Of a stretch of DNA of 64,000 nt, positions 12,236-23,050 are shown one piece after another. The notes under the pieces were generated by a model that saw nothing but the letters and a program-made list of their open reading frames with translations, searched no databases and was not told the origin of the DNA. The stretch's first letter is position 1, and each line of letters begins with the position of its first letter. The position numbers and the translations under genes are program-made. The DNA comes from Phymorhynchus buccinoides (taxonomy: Eukaryota > Mollusca > Gastropoda > Neogastropoda > Raphitomidae), in contig CM065704.1 of NCBI GenBank assembly GCA_017654935.2, positions 23,114,077 through 23,178,076 of the forward strand. Direction: 5' to 3'.

Positions 12236-12330
12236 CGCTGCGCTTGCGGCGACGCGCTCTCCTGGACAGAACAGCCCGAATTTTACAGAGATGAGTCTCT
12301 GTGACTTGAATATACCAATATACCAAATAG
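12236..12330 (+). mobile_element. SINE 3' fragment, plus strand
   Basis: GCGACGCGCTCTCC, GCCCGAATTTTACAGAGA and a TATACCAA-type tail match the 3' portion of the neighbouring SINE in the opposite orientation. The fragment abuts the head of the minus-strand copy, so the two 3' regions form an inverted pair around it. Confidence 0.7.
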
Positions 12331-12424
12331 AGCTACGGAGGCGTGATATTTAATATTTGTTTTAAAAAAAGACGGTGTTGACAGAGCTCGCTCTAGCTAA
12401 CAACCAAATGGAGGCGGTTGGAAT

Positions 12425-12775
12425 GGTCAAGGCACTCAGGGTCGAGTTTCTCTAGATAACGGTCACCGCGCGAATAACGCTTACGCCAAACGGGGCCTAA
12501 GAAACACTTTAGAAAACATTTGCGGAAGAATATTACAAGCTCTCGTCTGATTGGTCAAGTTTTTAAAATTATTTTAAGCAACGTTTAATGGACCAATCAA
12601 CAACAAGAAACGTATTCACCCCTACTAGTTCCGGATAGTTCGCCGTTTGCTCGGTGTTTGGCAAGAACAAAACGCCACGCGAACTATCGGCAAACGAAGG
12701 GTGTTTCTTAGACCGTTTTTGCCGATTTGAGCGAGCGCAACGTAACGTTATCCCTTGTGAAACGGCCCCCTGATA
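12425..12775. repeat. Fold-back element, possible MITE
   Basis: The left side (ATAACGCTTACG, then CCTAAGAAACAC) and right side (GTGTTTCTTAGACCG ... AACGTAACGTTAT) are imperfect inverted repeats separated by about 170 bases. The right end contains AACGGCCCCC, resembling a terminal inverted repeat, but the exact ends and target duplication are not clear. Confidence 0.5.
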
Positions 12776-14020
12776 AAACAAACCACGAAACATGACTGTG
12801 TTCTTTATTTAACACTTAATTAGGTAAACAAGAGTCTCGCTAGCCAGACAAAAACAAACAAAAGTCCATTATACTTTCAGCAGACGAAAGACACGTATAT
12901 ACAAACATCTATCATCTAAAAAGTCGAGAGCGTGTTCTAAGCTAGTTTTGCCATCTCGGCAATTGTAAAAAACAGCCCCCACATCGCATTTCTGCGCAGG
13001 TCAGCTGTTCTGACGTCAAGGGGAAACACTAAAAGCGGGAATACAGTATCGCTACTTTCAACAGCAGTTTCTCATTAAAAAAATGTCACTAAGAAGCAAC
13101 ATTTTGCTTTGCTCCAGGTAAGAGATGGGCTTAGTGTTAGGTTAGGGATGTTTTCATGAAATGTGAAGAAATATACTATGCCTTGAGATTTAAAGTCAAG
13201 AACATGTGAGGGGTAGCTGAACTACACCTTTCCCCATATTTTCCAGCTCACTCATTACTAAAAGGGGAAAAAAGCCTAAACTGACTTGTTTCCATCATCG
13301 AACTATCTGCTTTAAAGAGTGAAAAAAAAGTAATTATTGATAAATCAACTCGTTTTTAACACAACTTTATGTTTAGCAGAGGGGAGGTTTTGTTTAATAG
13401 AACAGCCCGGGAGAGTGAAAGGCCGTATATATACACAAAAAAAAGCTTTACTTAGCGAAAGAGCCTATCCGGGTATGCGCGAAGGGAAAAGGGGCTTAAC
13501 TTTATAGTTGCCGCCTTCTCAGAAGGTTCGTCAAATGTTTTGGTTGTGAGTTTCCCACTACCAAACTAAACTATTGTTCAGTAAAAGATCTGTCCAGGGA
13601 AATTAACAAACCTTTTTATCTGAACAAAATGGGAACGTCTGAAAGTGAAAGGACCATTAGTTTTGACTTTCAAAAAGTGTTGATTTTGACTGAAAATGAA
13701 CAGATTGTTTGAGCTTTCAACGCAGACAGAACAGAAATACAGGGACGGAGATGAGGGCATGCAGGAAGTGCTTTTTAAAAAAACTATCAAATGGTTAGTT
13801 TCCACAAATACAGACTTCGTTCAAAATGCTTCGTCTCCATTAAGAGAGAGAGAGAGAGAGATGGAGAGGGGGGAGAGCGAGAGAGCAATGAACAATGAAC
13901 AATATACATTGAACAACGTTTTAATGAACCGGGTCATCTGCTATGTCAAAGGGAACAGTGGGAAGGGGAAATTGTTAAATCAAATCAACCCCCCCCCCCC
14001 CCCCCCAAAAGCGGAAAAAT
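12776..14020. other. Non-coding stretch with a CRE site and a possible short first exon
   Basis: A perfect CRE palindrome TGACGTCA lies at 13011-13018. At 13083 an ATG starts an 11-codon frame ending at 13117 in a strong donor context, CCAG/GTAAGA. No downstream exon can be joined with confidence, so I do not call a gene. The rest holds no recognised repeat apart from a short GA tract at 13843-13886 and a poly-C run at 13989-14006. Confidence 0.35.
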
Positions 14021-14021
14021 C

Positions 14022-14310
<289 letters not shown>

Positions 14311-14375
14311 AAAAAGGGGGATAAAGTTAGAGGAAAATGGGGTTTTTGTTTTCATTTAAAAACGCAATGCTAACT

Positions 14376-14446
<71 letters not shown>

Positions 14447-14564
14447 ATCTCTCTCTCCTCTCTCTCTCTCTCTTCTCTCTCTCTCATTCTCTTCACTCTC
14501 TCCTCTCTCTCTCTCCCCTCTCTCTCTCCTCTCTCTCTCCTCTCTCTCGTCATCTCCGGCCATA

Positions 14565-14595
<31 letters not shown>

Positions 14596-14623
14596 GTCTC
14601 TCCCCTCTCTCTCTCTCTCCCCT

Positions 14624-14654
<31 letters not shown>

Positions 14655-14685
14655 TCTCCTCTCTCGTCTCTCTCTCTCTCTCGTC

Positions 14686-14726
<41 letters not shown>

Positions 14727-14741
14727 CTCTCTCTCTCTCCC

Positions 14742-14774
<33 letters not shown>

Positions 14775-14791
14775 ACCTCTCTCACCCCTCG

Positions 14792-14852
<61 letters not shown>

Positions 14853-14921
14853 CAACCTCTCTCTCTCTCCTCTCTCGTCCTCTCTCTCTCTCTCCTCCTC
14901 TCTCTCTCCTCTCTCTCCTCT

Positions 14922-14964
<43 letters not shown>

Positions 14965-15003
14965 CTCAATCTCTCTTCTCTCTCTCTCTCTCTCCCCCTC
15001 TCA
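14376..15003. repeat. CT-rich polypyrimidine tract, first copy
   Basis: About 630 bases of irregular CTCTCC-type polypyrimidine on the plus strand, with very few purines. Such homopurine-homopyrimidine DNA can form triplex (H-DNA) structures. The Ser-Leu and Arg-Glu frames are not genes. Confidence 0.95.
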
Positions 15004-15010
15004 TCTAGAA

Positions 15011-15152
15011 ACGAAACCCAGCTATTGACCTTTAGAAGGGGGTATCATAAATATTTGATTGACCAACTATAATTCATGTAGGCATATTTGTGTTTTTGTC
15101 CGTCACCGAAGGTGATCGGACTTTGCGATGGGCTGGTTTGTCTGTTTGTCTC
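15011..15152 (+). repeat. Direct repeat A1 between the CT-rich tracts
   Basis: The roughly 140-base segment from ACGAAACCCAGCTATTGACC to GATGGGCTGGTTTGTCTG recurs almost unchanged at 16041-16182, exactly 1030 bases away. It contains the short hairpin GTCCGTCACC-GAA-GGTGATCGGAC. Confidence 0.95.
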
Positions 15153-16035
15153 TTCTCTCACGTTTCTCCACTCCTCATCTCTCCTTCTCTCTCCTCCAAC
15201 TTAGTCCGTCTTCTCTCTCCTCTCTCTCTCTCTCACTCTCTCATCTTCCTCCCTCCTTACTCTCTCCTCTCTCTCTCTCTTCTCTCTCGTTCTCTCTCTC
15301 TCTCTCTCGTTCTTTCTCTCTTTCTCTCTCCCTCTCTCCCATCTCCTCCTCTCTGTCTCTCCCTCTCTCTCCCTCTCTTCTCTCCTTTTCTCTCTCTCTC
15401 TCTCGTCTTTCTCTCTTTCTCTCCATCGCTCTCTCTCCCTCTCTCTCCCTCTCCCTCCGAAATCTCCTCTCCTCATCTCATCTCCTCTGTCTCTCTCTCT
15501 CTACTCTCTCATCACTCTCTCCCTCTTCCTTCTCTCTCTCTCCGTCTCCCTCTACTCTCCCTCTCTCTCTCCCTCTCTCTCTCTCCTCCCTCTCTCTCGT
15601 CTCTCTCTCCTCTCTCTCTCTCTCCCCTCTCTCCTCCTCTCTCTGTTCTCCCTCTCCCTCTCCCTCTCTCTCACTTCCTCTCTCTCTCTCTCGCTCCCTC
15701 TCTTCATCTTCTCTCTCTCTCTCCCTCCTCTCCTCTCTCTCTTCTCCTCTCTCTCTCCCTTCCTCTCTCTCCCTCTCTCTCCCTTCGTCTCTCTCTCCCT
15801 CTCTCTCTCTCCCTCTTCTCTCCTCTCTCTCTCTCTCTCTCTCCTCTCTCTCTCCTCTCTCCTCCTCTCTCCTCTCTCCTCTCTCTCTCTCTCCTGGCGT
15901 CTCTCCGCTCTCCTCTCTCCTCCTCCTCCTCTCTTCTCTCTCCCTTCCCCACTCTTTCCTCCTCTCTCTCTCCTACCTCTCTCTCTCTCTCCCTCTCTAT
16001 CAATCTCTCTCTCTCTCTAACTCTCACAATCTCTA
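15153..16035. repeat. CT-rich polypyrimidine tract, second copy
   Basis: About 880 bases of CTCTCC/TCCCTC-type polypyrimidine, similar in kind to 14376-15003. Together with the direct repeats it looks like tandem duplication of a unit made of CT-rich DNA plus A, followed by independent expansion. Confidence 0.95.
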
Positions 16036-16040
16036 AAGAC

Positions 16041-16235
16041 ACGAAACCCAGCTATTGACCTTTAGAAGGGGGTATCATAAATATTTGATTGACCAACTAT
16101 AATTCATGTAGGCATATTTGTGTTTTTGTCCGTCACCGAAGGTGATCGGACTTTGCGATGGGCTGGTTTGTCTGTTTGTTTGTTTGTTTTTGTCCGTCAC
16201 CGAAGGTGATCGGACTTTGCGATGGGCTGGGTTTT
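16041..16235 (+). repeat. Direct repeat A2 plus a further partial copy
   Basis: 16041-16182 repeats 15011-15152. The end segment GTCCGTCACCGAAGGTGATC is duplicated once more at 16192-16235. It leads directly into the half-site-rich repeat that follows and is probably that element's 5' end. Confidence 0.9.
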
Positions 16236-17182
16236 TTTTTTTGTTTTTTTCTTCTTTCTTTTTTCTGTCTGTCCCAAGGATATAACCGCTTGACCGAATC
16301 GCGTCAAATTTTTGTGTGAAGGTGTGCCACCTTAATAGGAAGAGATCCGCGTAAACCATTTTGCCGTTGTGACCTTGAAAACCGAAAATCTATTTTTAGC
16401 CATATCTCGGGCACCGATCAACATAGGATGTTGAAACTTGGTATGAAGGTGGTTTGGCTTATGCCCGTTCTGATGATGTTATACGATCAAGGTCAAGGTC
16501 AAGGTAAAAAAGATCGCTGGAGCCTGAAAATCGGAGGGTCATTTTTTTTCTCCTTCTGACTGTCCCAAGGATATCTTTCGAACGGGTTGACCGAATCACG
16601 TCAAATTTTGTGTGCCGGTGTGTCACCATGAGAGGAAGGCATCCGCGCAAACCTTTTTGCCGTCCTGACCTTGACCTTGGCGTACGACATTGAAAACCGA
16701 AAATCTTTCAGGGCCATAACTCCCACACCGTTAGTGTTAGAGTCTTCAAATTTGGCATGAAGGTACTTTGGCTTATGCCCGTTCTGATGGTGGCATACCG
16801 ATCAAGGTCAAGGTCACGGTCCGGGCGATCGGTAAGCCTTGAAAGTGGTAGGGGTCTACACATTGGGTTTTAAGTCATATTTTCCACATTTGTACTTGAC
16901 AGAAGCGCTTCAGATTGTGTGTGGTACTGTATACCCTAGAGAAGAAAACATCTGAGCATAAATTATCACCATGCTGACCTTGACCTTGACGTGTGACCTT
17001 GAAAACCGAAATTTCCTTCTTTGCGCTATATGTTTTCTTCTTCAAGCTGTATCTCGTGAACTAGAAGAAGACAGAATCCCTTCCAATTTTGTGTCAGGAT
17101 GTGACACTCTACGGGGTGTGTCGCAAGTGCGTGGCATTGCTGGTGACGGACATGTCTGCCGCTCGGCGACGCCCTTGTTTTA
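16236..17182 (+). repeat. Dispersed repeat of about 300-bp sub-units rich in TCAAGGTCA-like motifs
   Basis: Two sub-units (about 16250-16535 and 16545-16835) share CTGTCCCAAGGATAT, CTTGACCGAATC/GTTGACCGAATC, AAAACCGAAAATCT and TTTGGCTTATGCCCGTTCTG; a more diverged third runs to 17182. Each carries clusters of GATCAAGGTCAAGGTCA or its complement TGACCTTGACCTTG. The element ends TGCCGCTCGGCGACGC...CTTGTTTT, resembling the end of the repeat at 20850. No protein is encoded, and the family is not identified. Confidence 0.75.
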
Positions 17183-17394
17183 AACTTTTTTTATACTAAT
17201 GCTAGATATTCATATGTACAATTCTGCATTTCCTTATGAATTTTGCATCCATGATTATTGTAATTCTGAAGTAATGCCCATGGAGCAGCAATCTACATGC
17301 TATGCATGATATGTGTGCACGGGCGTGCTTGTGTATATGGGTGTAAGCGTGTATGTGTGCGCATATGAGGGTGTGTGTGTGATGAATGTGGTGT

Positions 17395-17476
17395 GGTGTG
17401 TGTGTATGCCTGTGTTGTGTGTGTGTGTGTATGTGTGTGTGTATGTGAGAGAGAGAGAGAGAGAGAGAGAGGAGAG

Positions 17477-17536
<60 letters not shown>
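17395..17536. repeat. GT-rich then (GA)n microsatellite
   Basis: A GT/GTAT tract (to about 17446) is followed by (GA)n with several phase breaks. Confidence 0.9.
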
Positions 17537-17540
<4 letters not shown>

Positions 17541-17814
17541 GCCTAAGTGCGCATTTTCTTTAATTGTTTTGACGCGCGGCCGTAGATGTAAATAATGTAA
17601 TACTGTATTTTGGTGGAGGATTATAAAATTTTTTTTTTTTGCATGTTTTTTTTGCATGTTTTAATGATTTTTTTTCCCAGATTGTTTCCCCTTGTCATGT
17701 TTTTGCCTGAGGGCATGGTGTAAAAAAGCTGTCTCAGCTCCCCCCCCTATTCAATTTCCCTCATTAAAAAAGTATCGTATTCGTCGTATTCGTATTTTCG
17801 ATCTATTATTTCGT

Positions 17815-17871
17815 ATTCTCTCTCTCTCTCCTCTCTCTCTGCTTCTCTCTCTCTCTCTCTCTCTCTCTCCT

Positions 17872-17911
<40 letters not shown>

Positions 17912-18115
17912 TCTCTTCTCGTGGTTTCTGTCTGTCTGTGTGTGGTGTCCTGTCTCTGTGTGTGTGTGTGTGTCTCCTCCGTCTGTTCTTCTCATGTTTG
18001 TGTGTGTCTCTGTCGTGCTGCTCTACCTCGCTCTCTCCTCTCTCTCTCTCAGTCATCTCTCCTCCTCTCTCCTCAATACTCTCCAGCTCATCTGCGTCTC
18101 TCTCTCTCTCCCATG
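17815..18115. repeat. CT-rich and GT-rich compound microsatellite
   Basis: CTCTCC polypyrimidine at 17818-17915, then CTGT/GT repeats, then CT again. No gene is present. Confidence 0.9.
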
Positions 18116-18118
18116 ACG

Positions 18119-18262
18119 TGCCAGATAGCAGAGGGGGGCAGGAGAGGACTCGACAGATAGCAGAGGGGGCAGTGAAGAGCCACGATAGTCAGACGGGGGC
18201 AGAGGACTCCAGATAGCAGAGGGGAGATGACTGCAGATAGCAGAGGGGGGGGGCAGATGTTT
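18119..18262. repeat. Short irregular minisatellite, CAGATAGCAGAGG units
   Basis: CAGATAGCAGAGGGG-type units recur four to five times at spacings of roughly 30-50 bases, with poly-G variation. The core resembles CCAGATAGCAGAGGAGG in the dispersed repeat at 61905-62115, so the array may have grown from such a copy. Confidence 0.65.
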
Positions 18263-18379
18263 GCTCGTGTAGGGGCGATAGACTCATTCGCACAGTCATG
18301 TAATCTGCGCATGCACTTCCATAGCTAACAGCACTTCAGACTGACAAGGCAAGATAGCAAGAGAGGGGGCAAGAGACTT

Positions 18380-18964
18380 TCATATTCCTCCTTTCTTTTT
18401 TTTTTTTTTTTTTTTTTTTTTTTGGCAAGAGAATAGTCAATGACAACAGACAAAAGGAGGGGCAGATTATTAAAAATTTTTTTTTGTTTTAATTTTTTTA
18501 AATTTAACATATTCTTAAGACGGATTGGATTTAGAAAGAGTTTTCCCACTTTTCATTCCTGGCGGGGCTCTCATTTAAAAATAAATTTTTTTGTTTTTTT
18601 TTTTTTTTTCGTAAAAGCGTTTTTTTTTTTTTTTTGCAGGGAAGTGTCAAAAGGCAACCCAGTCGCTTTTTTTTTGTTTTTTTTTGAACACAACTTACTA
18701 ATACCTGACTCCGAACGTACGAACAAGGTCACTGTCGTAGGAGTTTAAAGACGCAGTGAGTTTTTAGTATCGTAAATGTTCGGTTGTGTGTGTTGTGTGT
18801 GTGTGTGTGTGTGTGTCTGGGTGTGTTGTGTGTGTGTGTGGTGTGTGTGTGTGTGTGTGTGTTGTCCGTGTGCCCCCACTCCACCATCCACTGCTAACTT
18901 CCACGTTCCCTGCCCTGTCCACTGAATGTGTGTGTGTGAATGAAAATGTTGCCGACCTCCCGAC
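18380..18964. other. Poly-T and GT-rich low-complexity DNA before the gap
   Basis: Several T runs (for example 18396-18423 and 18591-18609) are followed by a GT/GTTG tract at 18783-18862. Nothing is coded. The contig ends at 18964. Confidence 0.7.
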
Positions 18965-19464
18965 NNNNNNNNNNNNNNNNNNNNNNNNNNNNNNNNNNNN
19001 NNNNNNNNNNNNNNNNNNNNNNNNNNNNNNNNNNNNNNNNNNNNNNNNNNNNNNNNNNNNNNNNNNNNNNNNNNNNNNNNNNNNNNNNNNNNNNNNNNNN
19101 NNNNNNNNNNNNNNNNNNNNNNNNNNNNNNNNNNNNNNNNNNNNNNNNNNNNNNNNNNNNNNNNNNNNNNNNNNNNNNNNNNNNNNNNNNNNNNNNNNNN
19201 NNNNNNNNNNNNNNNNNNNNNNNNNNNNNNNNNNNNNNNNNNNNNNNNNNNNNNNNNNNNNNNNNNNNNNNNNNNNNNNNNNNNNNNNNNNNNNNNNNNN
19301 NNNNNNNNNNNNNNNNNNNNNNNNNNNNNNNNNNNNNNNNNNNNNNNNNNNNNNNNNNNNNNNNNNNNNNNNNNNNNNNNNNNNNNNNNNNNNNNNNNNN
19401 NNNNNNNNNNNNNNNNNNNNNNNNNNNNNNNNNNNNNNNNNNNNNNNNNNNNNNNNNNNNNNNN
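18965..19464. other. Assembly gap of exactly 500 N
   Basis: A run of 500 N. The identical size of the second gap (42190-42689) shows these are fixed-size scaffolding gaps, so true distance, order and orientation across them are not established by sequence. Confidence 1.
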
Positions 19465-19775
19465 GTGGTGTGCGTGCGGGGCGTGTGTGCGCGTGCGTGT
19501 GTGTGTATGTGTCCTGCCGTCCTTGTCGGGTGCATGAGCACCTAAAGGCTCAGTCAGTTAAACATTCCATGCCTAGAAAGAACCTTAAAGAGAAGGAAGA
19601 TAACTTCACACGAAGCTTTATTCTATTCTAGCATGGTTCATTGATTTTCGCTATCTGTCTGGCCCGTTCAGTTTACCTCCAAAACTGTGACTGAACGTAC
19701 GTGTCAACAATCTGGCACTCTGTTTGTATGCTCTCTCGAACCCCCCTCGAACTCCCCTCTCTAAGCAAAAACAGC

Positions 19776-19962
19776 ACACACACACGCGCGCGCGCGCCGC
19801 GCGCGCACGCAACGCACGCACGCACGCACGCACACGCACACGCACACACACACACACAGAAGCCGGAAATTATAAAATCCCACAACGGGATATTTTCCCG
19901 TCTAATATCACGAGAAGTAGATAGACGTTAAATGGAAACCCCCCCCCCCCCCCCCCCCCCAC
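19776..19962. repeat. GC/CA microsatellite and poly-C run
   Basis: ACACGCGCGCG-type alternating tract at 19776-19858 and a poly-C run at 19939-19960. The mirrored tracts near 41794-41885 differ in length. Confidence 0.9.
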
Positions 19963-20284
19963 ACACACGCACGCACACGGGCAACGCATGCACACACGCA
20001 CGCACAACGCCACCGTTGCCATAATATATTAATACACCCGAAGCTTCCTACTACCACTCACCCCCCTCCCTACCCCCTGTCCTTATCATATCTCTCTTTC
20101 AACCTTCACTATCCACCCCCACAATTTTTTGTTTTCTTATCCTGTGTCGCATTCCTTCGGTTCTAGACGACTGATGCATTATTATAGTATAAGTCGTGAA
20201 CACGTCAATTGAGATAATCCTCTTTCGGACGGCGATCCCTCGCCATAGGTAGACCCTACTAGACAAGTGTCAAAGCTATAAGGT

Positions 20285-20852
20285 TAATGCACATTTTTAG
20301 TCCCCGAGCCGAAGGCTCGTGGAACTATTGTTTTGGTCTGGTCCGTGCCTCCGTCCGTCCGTCCGGCTATTCGTCCGTTTTTCTCAAAAAAATATTCAGT
20401 CTATCATCATCAAATTTGGTAATACTAGTTTGCCAAGATGCAAGCTATCCACTGATGTATTTAGTTTTACATTAATTAAGGTCAAGGTCGCGCCAGTTAC
20501 GGGGTTCAAACCCACCCCCGAAAAACACATAATCGCTAATATCTCGCGAAGTTTTGCATGTATTTCAATGCAGTTTTTTTTCACAACATTTCTTGATGAA
20601 TGGTCTATAACACAGTTGTCATGAATTTCTTTTTCTGTGCGCTCGTGTGCGCATGATCGCGCGCGCTCAAATCACGGGTCCGAACCCCAAAAAACTATTC
20701 AGTTACGTGCTGTTTTGATGCGTTTTTATGTAGTTACGTGCTGTTTTGATGCGTTTTTATGTATGTGTACAGCCGACACATTCCGATTTCGGAGTAGCTC
20801 GGCGATGCTGCGAGGGGACTTTGCAGCCGCTCGGCGTTGCACTTGTTCTTTT
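20285..20852 (+). repeat. Dispersed repeat with hairpin head (left arm)
   Basis: It starts near AGTCCCCGAGCC-GAA-GGCTCG, a perfect 6-bp stem with a GAA loop, then CCGTCCGTCC repeats, a TTAAGGTCAAGGTC motif, and an end GCCGCTCGGCGTTGCACTTG. The hairpin head, AAGGTCAAGG motif and GCCGCTCGGCG end parallel the repeat at 16192-17182, so they appear to be two members of one superfamily. CGTTTTTATGTA-containing units are duplicated at 20700-20762. The mirror copy is at about 40862-41375. Confidence 0.65.
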
Positions 20853-21522
20853 TTTTTTATAATGAAAGCATTATCTGGGTGACGGGGGGGGGGGGGGGGG
20901 GGGGGGTTCTTTTGTTTTTTGTTTGGGGGGAGAGCGCCGTGACCATTTGAGGTAAAAACTTAATTCGATAATTTTGCGCATTGAGAAGTTGTTCTTTTCT
21001 ATTTGCGATTAAAAAAAAACACCCAAAAACCACGTTAGATCACTGTGGGCCAAACATCGGAGCAAATCCTATGTTATATAGGTTATTTTTTAATTCATTA
21101 AGATGTTTTTTGCTTTTTAATGCAGCCTAACTACTTTGCCGAATGATTCCTCGGGGCTAAAAGCATAAATTGTCACTTATTGAGGGGGAAACGGGGGGAT
21201 GGGTGTGCGGTGTAAGGGGTATAAGCACAGATATTCTAAAAGGGTAAGATGGTATTACTTAAAAAGCTCTGCGAACCTGGCTGATAGAGTTATCGTTAGT
21301 GGGGGGGACGTGTACACTATTCACAGTGGAGGCTATGCAAAAACGCGGACTGGAACTTGAACGGAGAATTCAACTGGCCTATCGACGTGTAAAATGTGTC
21401 ACGTTTCAAAGGGACATAACCAGTGTTTCTGTCCTCACTACTCATAAAAAAAAATATAGGGAAAAGAGACGGATGTTTATCTTCCCCTGTACAGTATTTG
21501 GTTTAAGAGAAGAAAAATAACC
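20853..21522. other. Unassigned part of left arm
   Basis: It holds a T run, a poly-G run (20884-20906) and otherwise unique-looking AT-rich sequence; no gene is recognised. The mirror is about 40204-40860. Confidence 0.5.
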
Positions 21523-21680
21523 AGGGCCTGTATTCACGTTGATATATCATGAGACTTAGCATCATGCTAACTTTAGAAGCTCTTCCAAAAGTCCTATTAA
21601 ATCCTATAGGGACATTGGAAGAGCTTCTAAGTTAGCATCATGCTAAGTCTCATGCTATCTCAACGTGAATACAGGCCCTG
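21523..21680. mobile_element. Hairpin MITE, GGCCTGTATTCACGTTGA family (left arm)
   Basis: A near-complete palindrome: CAGGGCCTGTATTCACGTTG at one end and CAACGTGAATACAGGCCCTG at the other, with an interior of GAGACTTAGCATCATGCTAA and its complement around a loop of about 20 bases. It is non-coding. Other copies are at 40041-40203, 53643-53798 and, deleted, 46616-46680. Confidence 0.9.
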
Positions 21681-21893
21681 GGTGAGAACAAGAAAAATGG
21701 AGAACAACAAAAGATTGACAACGAGGGCAAAAGGAAACAAATAGCATGGGAAAAATCAACAATAATCACAGTCGGAATTAGCATTTCGAAAAAACTAAAA
21801 ATGGTGGCCTGCTTGTGGTGCAGCCGAGAGGCCTCCCGTTTATAAACAAGATGAGAAAACGAGCAAAACTCTTAGATAGGTAAGTTTTATGTA

Positions 21894-22315
21894 TCAAAAC
21901 AAAAGAAAAACGAACCGACATTTTTGGCAAGGACGTGTCTTATTCATTGTTACATATATCAGGACTTTCCTGGTGTTGCACTGTCTCTCGGGCATTGCTT
22001 CCAGGATCGTTCCCACCATCTTTATATCTATTAATGTCCCATAAAACCGGAGGACTTTGAGCATAATTTCTTCTTTAAAAGATGAAAACAAAACAAACCA
22101 AATTCCTGGCCAAAATAAACATTTAACCTCAGAAGAGTTGTTCTATTGTTTGCTAATTCCTGGCCAAAATAAACATTTATCCTCAGAAGAGTTCTATTGT
22201 TTGCCAATAAATGAGCTAATTCCTAAACATTTAACCTACAGACACACCAAAACTAAAAGGTTGGAATGCAGTCTGTTTGAAGCGGAAAAGAAAATAAACA
22301 AAACCTTCATCTAGG
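21894..22315. other. Left-arm segment with a 57-bp direct duplication
   Basis: CTGGCCAAAATAAACATTTA followed by CTCAGAAGAG occurs at 22107 and again about 53-57 bases later. 21985-22065 (CCAGGATCGTTCCCACCATC) resembles the flank of the 39-bp minisatellite at 58151. No gene is present. The mirror is 39410-39830. Confidence 0.6.
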
Positions 22316-22451
22316 ATTATGTTCTCCCTCCTGATCAAACAGCCTCACCAAATGGACACCATTCGAAACATGAAGTAGGCCTAAAAACAACAGTACAGGA
22401 AATATGGTCAAAGTCTGTATGAAAATCTAATTTTGACCTTACATGCTTTGA

Positions 22452-23050
22452 CATGTACTTGGACCTTCTTCGTTTTCTTCTCTGTTCCCATGGCCATATG
22501 GCCATAATGGGTAAGGTACTGGTCTCCCCGCTGCGTACATCCGACACACACATTCGATTTCGGAGGAGCTCAAAGGAAAAAAATTTATTTGGAAGATTTT
22601 TTTTTTTTAAAGGCAGGAGAATGGACCAATAAGTCAGAAAGATAGTTAGATGACAGAAAGCAAAGGGAAAAGGCAGAGTCAAAGAGAGTGGCAGATTAGA
22701 GGAAGTTACAAGCACAGAGCTTCCAGAAGGTGGGGGGAACTATTTTTACGAAAGACCCCCTCCCCCCCCCCGGTATCATCACGGGGAGAGACTCATGGAG
22801 GGGGCGGGGTCGTCCCAGCTCCCCGTATGGAGGCACGAGGCACCACCCACTGCCCCGACTTGGACCTTCAACACCAATGGCAACGTTATCCGGGCATGGG
22901 GGACAGTAGTCATTCTCACGGGGCTGGGATTGGATATGTTTATAGCATAACAACCTTGTCCAGGGGACAGCCCCACTCTTGGGGAAGGTCCCCAAAGGTC
23001 AACTAATCCCCAAGGTTGCTGTAGTTGTAAGAGCCAGTGCAAATGCCTCC
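22452..23050 (-). repeat. GAA-tailed dispersed repeat (left arm)
   Basis: On the minus strand it runs from CATTTGCACTGGCTCTTACA (near 23045) through CCCCAAGAGTGGGG, GCCTCGTGCCTCCATACGGG and GAGCTCCTCCGAAATCG to GGCCATATGG and a GAAGAA-containing end. Complete and partial relatives are at 38688-39262, 54785-55180, 57662-57910 and 61905-62115. The GAA-rich end suggests a retroposon. No stable protein frame is shared. Confidence 0.7.

Noticed and set aside
18786..19631. Open frame running across the N gap
   Set aside because: Most of it is undetermined bases.
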